From: Chloroflexota bacterium
Lineage (GTDB): Bacteria > Chloroflexota > UBA11872
Length of the DNA stretch: 64,000 bases
Reading direction: 5' to 3'
Assembly: GCA_026706485.1 (NCBI GenBank)
Contig: JAPOYR010000007.1
Location: 1-64,000, forward strand
Made by a program: the position numbers and the translations under genes. Positions 51,051 through 59,532 of this stretch are shown here, piece after piece. Below the pieces are notes generated by a model. It had not been told where the DNA came from. It worked only from the letters and a program-made list of their open reading frames with translations, and made no database searches. The number at the start of each line of letters is the position of its first letter. Within the stretch, counting starts at the first letter, position 1.

Positions 51051-53156
51051 CTAGGCCTCGTCGCAGTGGAACACGCCGACGCTCCAGGGCTTCATCGTGA
51101 CCGGGAAGCCGTTGTCCACGATGGCGACCGGGGCGTGGGCGATGAGGTCCGTGACCTCCGATACCGCCCAAGCCGGGCGCAGCGTGGCCGAGGCCGCCTG
51201 CCGCGACAGGTTCTGCACAAAGACGAGCCAGCCGCCCTGCTTCGATCGTCGGCGGACCGGCACGATGGGGTCGCCGTCAACCGCGACGGGGGCGCTGACG
51301 CCCGCGGCGTCAGCGGCCGCTTGCACGACCGCCGGAATGGCGACGTCGTCGAATCCGGCCGACAGGGTCAGGCCATACCAGGTGATGCGGCCGTCACCGC
51401 TGCGCACGGCCACGGTGTGATCACCGATTCGCGCGACGGCTTCGGTCGAGCCCTGCGGCTCGAGGAGGGCGTAGCCGCAGGTGGTGGTGATGGGCACCGG
51501 GCCGTGGGGGGTCTCCAGGACGTTCCGCCCGTTCGCGATGTCGCTCTCGGTCACCGCCGAGAAGTCTGCCACACGCACGCCGATCCGGTCGGCAAAGCCC
51601 TCCGGCGGGTTGTAGCTGGACTGACCGTTGTGCGAGTAGGTCCCGAAGCTGCCCTCGATGAGCACCTGCATCTCCGGGTTTTCGTCCAGCGCGCGCACCA
51701 GGTGGTCTCGCGTCGCGTCGTCCATCAGCGCCACGTTCGGCAGCACCAGCAGCCGGTAGCCCGACCAGTCCATTTTGGGCGTCACCGGGTCAGCCGGGAT
51801 GCCCCGCAGCCAGAGCGTGCGGTAGACGCCACGAAAGTCGGCCAGGAAGCGCTCGTCCTGCTGGCCGAACTGGAACAGCTCGTGCGAGTGGGCGTCGTAG
51901 ACGATGGCCACGTCGGCGCGCGGCGCCTCCAGCGGCAGGTGGTCGCTCAGCCCCTCGATCTGTTCCAGCGCCTCGACCACCGCGCGGAAGCGGGGTGTCG
52001 GCTCGCCGTCCAGGGCCACCATGTTGTAGCCGGGCGACTCGAAGCTCAGGTACTCCGGCCGGTATTGCCAGAACATGGCGCCGGCCGCGCCGCCAATCAG
52101 CGTCATCCAGAGCAGCATGGTCTGCTCACAGGGGTGCGACTGCTTGTTCCAGGTCACGCCCCCGCGGGACATGCCAGCGTAGATCTCCTCGTTCCACCAC
52201 CGCCCGTTGCGGCCCACCTGGCGCGACCAGTCGAAGCCCAGCGCCCGGTCGGCGATGAGGTTCGGATCGTCCACCGTGAGCAGGTGGTTGGACGCCATGG
52301 ACATGCCCCAGCTGTCCACCAGGGGCGCGCAATATTCGTCCTTGGGCTGCGGGCGCCAGCCGCCGTGAGCGCGCTTTTCGTGCACCGGATCGATGGAGTT
52401 CGCCAGGTCCATCATCCACTTCAGGTAGTTGGCGATGTTCTCGTGATGGAAGCGCCGGTACCAGCGCATTTCGACGACGTTGCGGTTGGATCGCGGCGGC
52501 TCGACGTCTTCCCAGCGGCGGAAGCGGCGGTCGAACACGGCGTTGAGCTCGTCAAGGGTGAACTGCTCCCGCAGCCACGCCTTGTACAGCGCGAGCGTGT
52601 GCACGCAGTAGCAGGGGAAGCCTTCACCCTGGGCCGCCCAGGCCGACGACAGGTTTGGCCCGTCCCAGATGCCCCAAATGAGCAGATTGGGCCGGTCCTT
52701 GTAGCGGTTGATGGCGTGCCGCAGGAAGTCGCCGGCCAGACGGCGAAACTCGGGGTGGTCGAAGCAATGGACCTGGGCGCCCTGGGCATAGGCCGGGTGC
52801 GCGTCCTGGACGACGAGCTCGTTGCGATAGTTGACGACTTGCATGTCGGGGTAGTGGCGCAGCAGCCAGTCGGGACCGGCGCCGTGGGTGGCCGTGGGCA
52901 CGTCGAGCCAGACATAGAGCCCGTGCTTTTCGGCGGTGTCGAAGAGCAGGTCGATGTCGTCCATCTCGTAGTGGCCCGGGCTCGGCTCGAACCACTGCCA
53001 GTAGGGAAACGAGCGCACGATGCGCAGCCCGGCGGCGCTCAGACGCGCAAAGTCTTCGTCCCAGACCTCGGGCTTGGGCGTGGGCGGGCGGTAGTACTCC
53101 ACCCCCACGGGAAACGGCACGCCGGGGATGCCGAATCGATTGTCCTGGGCCATCAC
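51051..53156 (-). CDS. GH42-like (beta-galactosidase family) glycoside hydrolase
   Basis: 701 residues, no signal peptide. N-terminal TIM barrel: GVEYYRPPTPKPEVWDEDFARL, LRIVRSFPYWQWFEPSPGHYEMDDID, then the trimerisation-like domain (APRADVAIVYDAHSHELF, YRLLVLPNVALMDD) and a C-terminal beta domain. A candidate nucleophile glutamate is in RWWNEEIYAGMSRGG. The expected acid/base Asn-Glu pair after the barrel strand (FLIWxxxNE type) reads LLIWGIWDGPNLSS, with no Glu. Either Asp serves, or the enzyme is altered. It is followed by sialidase copy 1 on the same strand. Confidence 0.82.
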   Translation of the reverse strand: MMAQDNRFGIPGVPFPVGVEYYRPPTPKPEVWDEDFARLSAAGLRIVRSFPYWQWFEPSPGHYEMDDIDLLFDTAEKHGLYVWLDVPTATHGAGPDWLLRHYPDMQVVNYRNELVVQDAHPAYAQGAQVHCFDHPEFRRLAGDFLRHAINRYKDRPNLLIWGIWDGPNLSSAWAAQGEGFPCYCVHTLALYKAWLREQFTLDELNAVFDRRFRRWEDVEPPRSNRNVVEMRWYRRFHHENIANYLKWMMDLANSIDPVHEKRAHGGWRPQPKDEYCAPLVDSWGMSMASNHLLTVDDPNLIADRALGFDWSRQVGRNGRWWNEEIYAGMSRGGVTWNKQSHPCEQTMLLWMTLIGGAAGAMFWQYRPEYLSFESPGYNMVALDGEPTPRFRAVVEALEQIEGLSDHLPLEAPRADVAIVYDAHSHELFQFGQQDERFLADFRGVYRTLWLRGIPADPVTPKMDWSGYRLLVLPNVALMDDATRDHLVRALDENPEMQVLIEGSFGTYSHNGQSSYNPPEGFADRIGVRVADFSAVTESDIANGRNVLETPHGPVPITTTCGYALLEPQGSTEAVARIGDHTVAVRSGDGRITWYGLTLSAGFDDVAIPAVVQAAADAAGVSAPVAVDGDPIVPVRRRSKQGGWLVFVQNLSRQAASATLRPAWAVSEVTDLIAHAPVAIVDNGFPVTMKPWSVGVFHCDEA

Positions 53157-53252
53157 GCCACCCCCACGCCACCGTCACCACGTGCCGCGCATGGTACCCG
53201 CCGGCAGGATTCCTGGTCAGTCAAACAGCCATGGTGAGGAGGCGGTCTGGGT

Positions 53253-53258
53253 TAGGCT
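53253..53258 (+). promoter_or_regulatory. Candidate -10 element of the DUF7662 gene
   Basis: TAGGCT in GGTTAGGCTGTG, 31 nt before GTG 53290. Same hexamer as at 34534. Confidence 0.35.
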
Positions 53259-53289
53259 GTGCCGAGTGCGGATTCCTGGTGTGGCCGCC

Positions 53290-53535
53290 GTGAGCAAGTA
53301 CGATCCCTTGCGCCAGTTTCTGGCGGACCGCCGCGACAGCGAGTGGCGAGCGACCTTCGCCGACGTCGAAGGGGTTCTTGGATTCACGCTGTGTGATTCC
53401 GCCCGAAAGCACCCTGCGTGGTGGGCAAACAGCACCAGCCATCCTGAGGCGCGTTCCGGCTGGCTTGCAGCGGGGTGGAAGACCGTCGATGTCGATCTGG
53501 GCGGGGAGCGCCTGGTGTTCGTGCGGCAGACATGA
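53290..53535 (+). CDS. DUF7662-like small protein
   Basis: 81 residues from GTG 53290 (MSKYDPLRQFLADRRD). It matches a small domain pattern I recognise as DUF7662: KYDPLxxFL at the start, then TFADVEGVLGFTLCDSARKH, PAWWANSTSHPEARSGWLAAGW and VDVDLGGERLVFVR. In many genomes it is a lone small gene or part of a longer protein. Function unknown. Confidence 0.75.
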   Translation: MSKYDPLRQFLADRRDSEWRATFADVEGVLGFTLCDSARKHPAWWANSTSHPEARSGWLAAGWKTVDVDLGGERLVFVRQT

Positions 53536-53643
53536 CCCGAACAGGGCAGCTGGCACCAGATCTATCCGATCAATCATCTGGTCGAGTAAGGCACGCGCAA
53601 TCACGACAGTCGTCATCTACTGCAATCTGCACGAGGGTTTAGC

Positions 53644-54144
53644 TTGCGGCTGATCGTGACGCTATACCACCTCGCAAAGAGCTGGTTCCTGTTGGCACGG
53701 ATCGACCAAACCATATTGTATATGGGGACAGGGTGTAGGTTCGTAACGATGGTCTGGGCTCGAAGACTGTATGGGCCAATTGCGCTCCTCTACATTTTCT
53801 CAATCGCCGGTATATATCTGCAAAGTGTTGAGGAGCGATATGGGCTGATTCTATTGATCCCAATCGCCGCAATCTCAATTGCCCGCGCAGTTTTTCCTGA
53901 CATTACCAACCAGTCCTTACAAAGAGAGATCTTTCGGTGTGCATATCATGCCGATATGAAGTCACAAGCTGCGCACGTCAATATCAATAAACTCATGCAT
54001 AAGCAAGGGGAGAAACCGGTTCCACTTCCTGTGGGCGGCGACTTTCGTCGAATGCAGGAGTCTCTAACGAATCAAGTGAAGTACTACAACGCACTCAAGG
54101 GAGACGCAGCAGCGGCCATAGGCGGTCTGTTCCTGCGGCGGTGA
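53644..54144 (+). CDS. Hypothetical membrane protein, AT-richer than its surroundings
   Basis: 166 residues from TTG 53644; an ATG at 53722 (MGTGCRFVTM) is an alternative start. Two hydrophobic segments (YGPIALLYIFSIAGIYL and YGLILLIPIAAISIARAVF) are followed by a hydrophilic tail (YHADMKSQAAHVNINKLMHKQGE). Family not recognised. Codon choice is visibly more AT-rich than in neighbours, which suggests recent arrival. It lies between the DUF7662 gene and sialidase copy 2. Confidence 0.55.
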   Translation: MRLIVTLYHLAKSWFLLARIDQTILYMGTGCRFVTMVWARRLYGPIALLYIFSIAGIYLQSVEERYGLILLIPIAAISIARAVFPDITNQSLQREIFRCAYHADMKSQAAHVNINKLMHKQGEKPVPLPVGGDFRRMQESLTNQVKYYNALKGDAAAAIGGLFLRR

Positions 54145-54304
54145 GGAGCATCGGCCAGAGTCTTTCTAGCCGATCCGGACGTCACAGCTCGCAGCGTTTG
54201 ACATTGGAAGGTCATGGCAGTCCGTTCGCGCCGCTGCTTGGGACGGACTAGGCTGCGGCTACCTGGGCGGTGCGCGTCCGGGGTGATGGCGAGCGGGGTG
54301 TGTC

Positions 54305-55606
54305 ATGCCGGTCGAGGGCGACTACGAGTGCTTCAGCGACGATTGGCGCCGCACGAATCCTGACCTGGTCTTCTTCCTGCCCAAGCAGCCGCCCGAGTGG
54401 GTGGAGGCGGTAGATCACGTGCTGGTGTCCGAGACGCCGGGCGGCGATCTGCTGGCCATCTGGACCTATGGCACCAAGGCGGACGCCTCGGACCACACGG
54501 TGCTCTATGCGCGCAGCGAGGACGGCGGGCGCATCTGGTCCGAGCCGGGTGAGTTCGACCCGCCGGGACCCAAACCCGGCCAGGCGTCGTGCTTCGGGTT
54601 TCCGGTGATCAGCCGCACGGGCCGCATCTATGCCTTCTACAACAAGGGGACAGGCATCGGGCTGAGCTATCAGACCAGCTTCCTGCGCTGCAGCTATTCC
54701 GACGACGACGGTCGCACCTGGACGCCGGGCGGCGTGGACATTTCCTACCGACGCACGATCCTGAGCCATCCCGACCCGAGCATTGGCACGAACTCGATCG
54801 TGTGGCAGAAGCCGATCCGGGACGCGCTGGACCGGGTGCTGGTGGGCTACACCGAGTGGGCCTCGCCGGCGGCGCGGCAGGTGACCGGAGTGCGCCGGCC
54901 GGACGGCAAGGTGCAGTACTACCGCAGTGACTGCCGCTGCCAGTTCATGCGCTTCGACAACATCGACGAGGACCCCGAGCCGCGCGACGTGAAAATCACG
55001 TGGCTGCCGGACGACGAAGAGCTGATCACGGTGCCGCTCGAAAGCGACCCGGAGGCCCCAGAAGGCTCGTCGTTCTGCCAGGAACCGGCGCCGGTGCTGC
55101 TGCCCGACGACCGGCTGTTCACGGTGATGCGCACGCGAAACGGACAGATCTGGTACACGGTTTCGGACGACCACGGCCACTCGTGGCGGCCCACCGAGAT
55201 GCTGCGCTACAAGGACGGCGGCGAGCCGATGGAGAACCCGGTGTCGCCGACGCCGCTCTACCGCCTCAACGACGGACGCTATCTCCAACTGCTCCAGAAT
55301 CACGACGGGTACGGCTACGGTGCGGTGGGCATCGGCGACTCGAACAGCAGCCGCCGGCCGCAGTTCATTTCGCTGGGCGAGTACCGCCCCGACGCGCACC
55401 AGCCGATCTGGTTCAGCGACCCGGTACTGCTCTTCGACACCAACTGCGTGGGCGTGCCACCGTTCTACAAATGGTGGCTCTCGATGTACGCCAGCCTGAC
55501 GGAGCTGAACGGCGAGCGGATTTTTTGGTACTCGGACCGCAAGGTCTTCGGGCTGGGCCGCTACATCACGGACGAGATGCTGGCGGAGATGCCGGTGCCG
55601 GAGTGA
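54305..55606 (+). CDS. Sialidase-like (BNR/Asp-box) protein, copy 2
   Basis: 433 residues, start MPVEGDYECFSDDWRRTNPDLV, close to copy 1 (MPVEGDYACYSKDWRRTDPDLV in two stretches). Asp-boxes YSDDDGRTWTPG and VSDDHGHSWRPT, plus SEDGGRIWSEP. Shared blocks: CQEPAPVLLPDDRLFTVMRT, RYKDGGEPMENP and NHDGYGYG. The ends are also similar (LGRYITDEMLAEMPVPE against LGKFITDEMLAPLTVPE). No signal peptide. TAGGCT at 54249-54254 may be a -10 element. Together with copy 1 it forms a large inverted repeat of genes. Confidence 0.82.
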   Translation: MPVEGDYECFSDDWRRTNPDLVFFLPKQPPEWVEAVDHVLVSETPGGDLLAIWTYGTKADASDHTVLYARSEDGGRIWSEPGEFDPPGPKPGQASCFGFPVISRTGRIYAFYNKGTGIGLSYQTSFLRCSYSDDDGRTWTPGGVDISYRRTILSHPDPSIGTNSIVWQKPIRDALDRVLVGYTEWASPAARQVTGVRRPDGKVQYYRSDCRCQFMRFDNIDEDPEPRDVKITWLPDDEELITVPLESDPEAPEGSSFCQEPAPVLLPDDRLFTVMRTRNGQIWYTVSDDHGHSWRPTEMLRYKDGGEPMENPVSPTPLYRLNDGRYLQLLQNHDGYGYGAVGIGDSNSSRRPQFISLGEYRPDAHQPIWFSDPVLLFDTNCVGVPPFYKWWLSMYASLTELNGERIFWYSDRKVFGLGRYITDEMLAEMPVPE

Positions 55607-55634
55607 GGTGAGGCTTCGCTAGTAGGAGTTGGTA

Positions 55635-55886
55635 ATGGCGCTCTGGACTGATGAGGCAAGAAGGCGTGCGGCTGCTGAAGAGTGGGAGTTGCTTGACGAA
55701 GTGCCAGGACGTATCCAGTGCGACCTGAGTCACGGTTGGATTCCGGAGCACTCACACGCTCTGCGAATTCGTGGCACGCGGACTGGAATGACACTTGTCG
55801 TCGGGCGAGGCGTTGCGCGCAAGTACTTCAACATTCCTCCGAATCGCTTGGATGACCTGCTAGCGACGCTGGACCGAGCGCAGTAG
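55635..55886 (+). CDS. Small hypothetical protein
   Basis: 83 residues from ATG 55635 (MALWTDEARRRAAAEEWELLDE). Contains GRIQCDLSHGWIPEHSHALRI and VGRGVARKYFNIPPNRLDDLLATLD. Family not recognised; no membrane segment. It is 28 nt after sialidase copy 2, on the same strand. Confidence 0.5.
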   Translation: MALWTDEARRRAAAEEWELLDEVPGRIQCDLSHGWIPEHSHALRIRGTRTGMTLVVGRGVARKYFNIPPNRLDDLLATLDRAQ

Positions 55887-55984
55887 CAGTTGCACATGGC
55901 GTAACACGCCGATTGGCGCTCTTGCCGAAACTCCGACCGGCGTTGGATACAAGGGCTCTTAGCGCCGCCTACTCTCCCTCGCTC

Positions 55985-56413
55985 TCAGGCGGTGGTCACC
56001 TCGACTCGTAGGCTGCGCCCAACGGCTCGAAGAGCCTTGTGGACCTGGCTGACGTGGGAGCGGTGGTCTGGGTTGGTGAGCTTGCGCGCCGCCGACTCGC
56101 TGATGCCCAGCCTGCGGGCAAGTTCCACCTTTGTGATGCGCTGAGCTCGCATGGCCGAATACAGGGCAAGCTTGGCGGCGACGACCGGAGACACGGGGAC
56201 CAACGCCTGACCATCTACCGCTTCGCTGGGCGCGGGGATCTCCTGCTTTTGATGCACGTAGCCGGCCAGGGCGGCGGCGAGGGCGTCCTCGGCCATCGCC
56301 AGGGCTTCGGAACGGTCCGCGCCGCCAGTGATTGCTTCGGGCACATCGGGGAAGGTGGCGATCAAGCTGCCGTCGTCCACCGGCGTGAGCTCGCAGGGGT
56401 AGGCATAGGTCAT
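55985..56413 (-). CDS. hicB: HicB-family antitoxin with C-terminal HTH
   Basis: 142 residues. The N-terminal HicB fold (YPCELTPVDDGSLIATFPDVPEAITGG, DALAAALAGYV) is followed by a helix-turn-helix (KVELARRLGISESAARKLTNPDHRSHVSQVHKALRAVG). It would neutralise HicA and repress the operon. Gene order is hicA then hicB with a 3-nt gap. Confidence 0.9.
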   Translation of the reverse strand: MTYAYPCELTPVDDGSLIATFPDVPEAITGGADRSEALAMAEDALAAALAGYVHQKQEIPAPSEAVDGQALVPVSPVVAAKLALYSAMRAQRITKVELARRLGISESAARKLTNPDHRSHVSQVHKALRAVGRSLRVEVTTA

Positions 56414-56416
56414 GGT

Positions 56417-56623
56417 TCAGAATTCCTCCCGGTCAATGTTCAGTTGCCGCAGCATGGCGGCCACCAGACCCTTCGACAGCTCGCCTTGTTTCACCGTGGT
56501 GAATCGGGAACCAATGTAGAGACGGCCGTGGCTGCCCTTACCGTGAGCCGGATCGAAATGGGATTCCTGTCCCGTGGCGCGGGCATACCGCCGTGCCCGC
56601 CTGATGAACTCGCGGCTGGTCAC
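56417..56623 (-). CDS. hicA: HicA-family mRNA interferase toxin
   Basis: 68 residues. dsRNA-binding-like HicA fold with the conserved GKGSHGRLYIGSRFTTVKQG, including the catalytic histidine. It cuts mRNA when HicB is lost. First gene of the pair; coupled to hicB. Confidence 0.88.
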   Translation of the reverse strand: MTSREFIRRARRYARATGQESHFDPAHGKGSHGRLYIGSRFTTVKQGELSKGLVAAMLRQLNIDREEF

Positions 56624-56688
56624 GACGGATTATCGCACCTAAAGGTGCGATCAACAATGGCTACCAGCAACCAGAATTCCCTTCGACA

Positions 56689-59247
56689 CTAGGCCTCGAT
56701 GTGCAGCGACAGGTGATCGCCCGCGCCGACTAGGCGCGCGGGGACAAACTCCGCCCGTCCCACGTTGGTGAGCTCGAAGGCGCGCAGGTTGACCTCGCCG
56801 CCGAGGACGTCGAGGCGCACATTCCAGCCTTGGTCGTCCCTGGTGCGCGTGCAGGTGCCCCAGGCGGAGCCGTTGGACCAGAAGACCGTGCCGGGGGCGG
56901 CGGCGAAGCGCATCTCGCCGCGGACCGCGGAATGGCTAAAACCAGCGACGGCGACGACCGCTCCCCAGGCGGCCATGGCGCGGGCGTAGTGATGGCCGTA
57001 CTCCGGTTCGTCGAAGGGATTGCGCCGGGCGCCGTCATGCCGGGCGCGCACGGCCTCGATCACCCGCAGCGCGGCGTCCGGCTGGCCCTCCTGCAACATG
57101 CCGACGGCGGCGGTGTACTCGAGGCCGGACCAGACCTCGTTGCAGTAGGGGAACGGGCGCTCGGGGCGATCGCCGCGCGGATAGGCGGCGATAACGAGAC
57201 CGGCTTCGTCGGCGAGGGCGTAGCTGCGGAAGTGGTTGACGTGGCCCCGCATCGACGGGCGGAAGTTTTGGCGCATGATGGAACACAGCGTCGCGGCCAC
57301 GTGGTCGGGATCGAGCAGGGGGCCGAGTCCGCTGAGGCGGGCGGCGGCCTGACCGACGAGCTGGCCCACGAGGCAGCCGCTGCCGACCTGGTGCTCGGGG
57401 GCCTCGAGGTTTTGGGCAGCGTACTTCTCGGGTCGCCGCAGCCCGGGGGCGATGCGCGAGCGGTCGGACTGCGGCCGGATCTGGTGCTCGTAGTAGTCGC
57501 CGTTGAAGAGGTTGCCGTCGATCCAGGCGTGGCCCTGTTCGAACAGGCGGCGGCACTCGGCGGCGAACTCGGTCTCGCCGAGGTGCGCCGCCATCTCCTC
57601 CCCGGCACGCAGCGCGGCCAGGTACCAGCCGCCGATCTCGGGGTTGGGGCCGAAGTACTCCACGTCCATGGTGTTGTGCTGGCAGCCCTCCATGACGCCG
57701 TCGCGGTCGGCGTCCCAGCCGCCCTCGATCCAGCAGAACTCCAGCGCGCGGCGGGCGCCGGGCCAGACGCGCCGCAGGAAGTCGTCGTCACCGCTGAGCT
57801 GCCAGTCGCGGTAGAGCTTGACCAGGCAGCCGAGCTGGCCGTCGGCGGCGGCCAGACCCCAGTCGGACGAGCGCCCACGGGGGAGCGCCGCGCGGAACTC
57901 CATGTGGCCGTCGCTGCCGGTGGATTCGTTGAACTCGACCTCGCGCATAACGCGGGCCAGGTCGCCGAAGAGAAAGCCCGTGGCGTGCTCGTAGTTCCAG
58001 ACGTGCGTGCAGGTGCCGAAGCCCGCGCCCGCGTCGTCGAAGCAGCCCTCGAAGCCGTAGAGGCCGCCATCGGCGCTGCGAAAGGCGGTCTGCGAGCGCA
58101 GGGTGCTGAGGTTGAACAGCGCGGCTTCCTTGATCGCGTCAGGGATGTCGGCGTCACAAAAGGCGCGCACGAACCGGACGGTGTCTCGCTCGAGGTCGGG
58201 CAGGCGGGCGGCGGCGTCCTCGGCGGCGGCCCAGGCGTCGGGGACGCGGGTGGCGTAGTGATTCCCGACCCAGTCGGCGCGGTCGTCGCCGGTGCGCATG
58301 ACGTCCCAGGTGAGACGGTTGGGGAAGTGCCAGGCGAGCAGGAAGGTGACGGCGCGCTCTTCGCCCGGACCCAGGTCCACGGCGGCGGCAAGAGAGGCCG
58401 TGGGTGAATCGGCGGCGCCGGGCGGACGGTCGACCAGCCGCCCGTCCGCGCTGAAATCGTCCCAGAAGTCGAGCAGCGCGTCGCCCCAGGGAACGTCGTA
58501 CCAAGCCGTGCGCGCGGTGACCGTGTGATCGGGGGCGTCGAGGACCGTGAGGGCCAGGATCCCCCCCTGCTCGGCGTCGGCGGGAACGCCGTCGGAGCGC
58601 ATATCGAGCCCGCGGAGGCCATTGCCCAGGCGCCAACGGTTGACGTTGCGCTTCGGCTCGCCGTGCTTGCCGTCTGTGCCGATGAAGTTGGCCAAGGCGG
58701 CGCAGACCGAGACTCGAACGGGAACGTTTGACGGGTTGGCGGCCACCCAGCGCAGGACGGCCACGGGCAGGCCGCTGTCGTCGGCGCGGCCGGGGATCAG
58801 CGGGTTGAAGGCTTCGAGGCGGAGGTCAACGGGAATGTCCGGATCCTGCAGGCACACCTGCGCCAGCGGATAGGCGGCGTGGAACGATGCGTCGGCGAAG
58901 CGCGGCAGGCCGTGGTGGGGGACAGGGGAGCCGAGCGTCCCCTCGTAGTCGACCGGGTCGAGGTCGCGCTCCAGCAGCCGCGTGACGGGTTGCCGGTCCT
59001 GGGCTTGCACACGGACGGCGAAGAAGGCGCGGGGCTCGGTCATGTTGCGCGTGATGGGCACGTTGGGGACGAAGCCCTTGGCGGGTCGGTTGACGATTTC
59101 CCAGTCGCGCAGATCGCCGCGTCCGCCTAGCGAGACGGTACCCGTGCCGATGCCGCCAATAGGCATGGCCACGCGCCGCAAGCGGGCGCCGCGATAGCTG
59201 CGCAGCACGGGCCAGGCGGGGTTGAGGTCCGGTCCGTTCTGGGGCAT
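56689..59247 (-). CDS. GH116/GBA2-like beta-glucosidase (DUF608)
   Basis: 852 residues from ATG 59247 (MPQNGPDLNPAWPVLRSYRG). The first part matches the GBA2 N-terminal domain (AMPIGGIGTGTVSLGGRGDLRDWEI). The catalytic (alpha/alpha)6 domain has FLFGDLARVMREVEFNESTGSDGHMEFR, with the presumed nucleophile Glu, and GGWDADRDGVMEGCQHNTMDVEYFGPNPEIG, with the acid/base Asp. Family members cleave glucosylceramide, glucosides or xylosides. No signal peptide, so cytoplasmic. With the sialidase-like and GH42-like genes it suggests breakdown of imported glycans or glycolipids. Confidence 0.86.
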   Translation of the reverse strand: MPQNGPDLNPAWPVLRSYRGARLRRVAMPIGGIGTGTVSLGGRGDLRDWEIVNRPAKGFVPNVPITRNMTEPRAFFAVRVQAQDRQPVTRLLERDLDPVDYEGTLGSPVPHHGLPRFADASFHAAYPLAQVCLQDPDIPVDLRLEAFNPLIPGRADDSGLPVAVLRWVAANPSNVPVRVSVCAALANFIGTDGKHGEPKRNVNRWRLGNGLRGLDMRSDGVPADAEQGGILALTVLDAPDHTVTARTAWYDVPWGDALLDFWDDFSADGRLVDRPPGAADSPTASLAAAVDLGPGEERAVTFLLAWHFPNRLTWDVMRTGDDRADWVGNHYATRVPDAWAAAEDAAARLPDLERDTVRFVRAFCDADIPDAIKEAALFNLSTLRSQTAFRSADGGLYGFEGCFDDAGAGFGTCTHVWNYEHATGFLFGDLARVMREVEFNESTGSDGHMEFRAALPRGRSSDWGLAAADGQLGCLVKLYRDWQLSGDDDFLRRVWPGARRALEFCWIEGGWDADRDGVMEGCQHNTMDVEYFGPNPEIGGWYLAALRAGEEMAAHLGETEFAAECRRLFEQGHAWIDGNLFNGDYYEHQIRPQSDRSRIAPGLRRPEKYAAQNLEAPEHQVGSGCLVGQLVGQAAARLSGLGPLLDPDHVAATLCSIMRQNFRPSMRGHVNHFRSYALADEAGLVIAAYPRGDRPERPFPYCNEVWSGLEYTAAVGMLQEGQPDAALRVIEAVRARHDGARRNPFDEPEYGHHYARAMAAWGAVVAVAGFSHSAVRGEMRFAAAPGTVFWSNGSAWGTCTRTRDDQGWNVRLDVLGGEVNLRAFELTNVGRAEFVPARLVGAGDHLSLHIEA

Positions 59248-59357
59248 GTAGGAATCGTGCCTTACGTGCGCGGGCGCGTCAGCATCGGCATCGGGCACGC
59301 GCGGCATGCGTTACGTCGCGGGCCATGGGTATGGACGACCAGGGGAAGGATCGAACA

Positions 59358-59411
59358 GCTTCGCCAACCCGTTGTGGTTCGACTGGCTCACCACGAACGG
59401 GTTGGCGAAGC
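59358..59411. repeat. Family B half-element in a 16-bp inverted repeat
   Basis: Arms GCTTCGCCAACCCGTT and AACGGGTTGGCGAAGC are perfect 16-bp complements, enclosing GTGGTTCGACTGGCTCACCA plus CG. This is the longest exact stem among the repeats. It lies in the gap upstream of the gene at 59533. Confidence 0.85.
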
Positions 59412-59532
59412 GTATTGGCTGTGGTCGATGGGGAAGCGCTGTTCATGAGTGCGTGGCGCATGGGCGCCGCGGCGCGTTCTATTTGGGGAAAGAGCTGCCA
59501 GGGCGCTGGAGTTCACAAAGGAGAAGCAAGCG

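Noticed and set aside
51066-53237. 723-codon plus-strand open frame opposite the GH42-like gene
   Set aside because: It is an Arg/His/Val-rich shadow of the GC-rich antisense gene.
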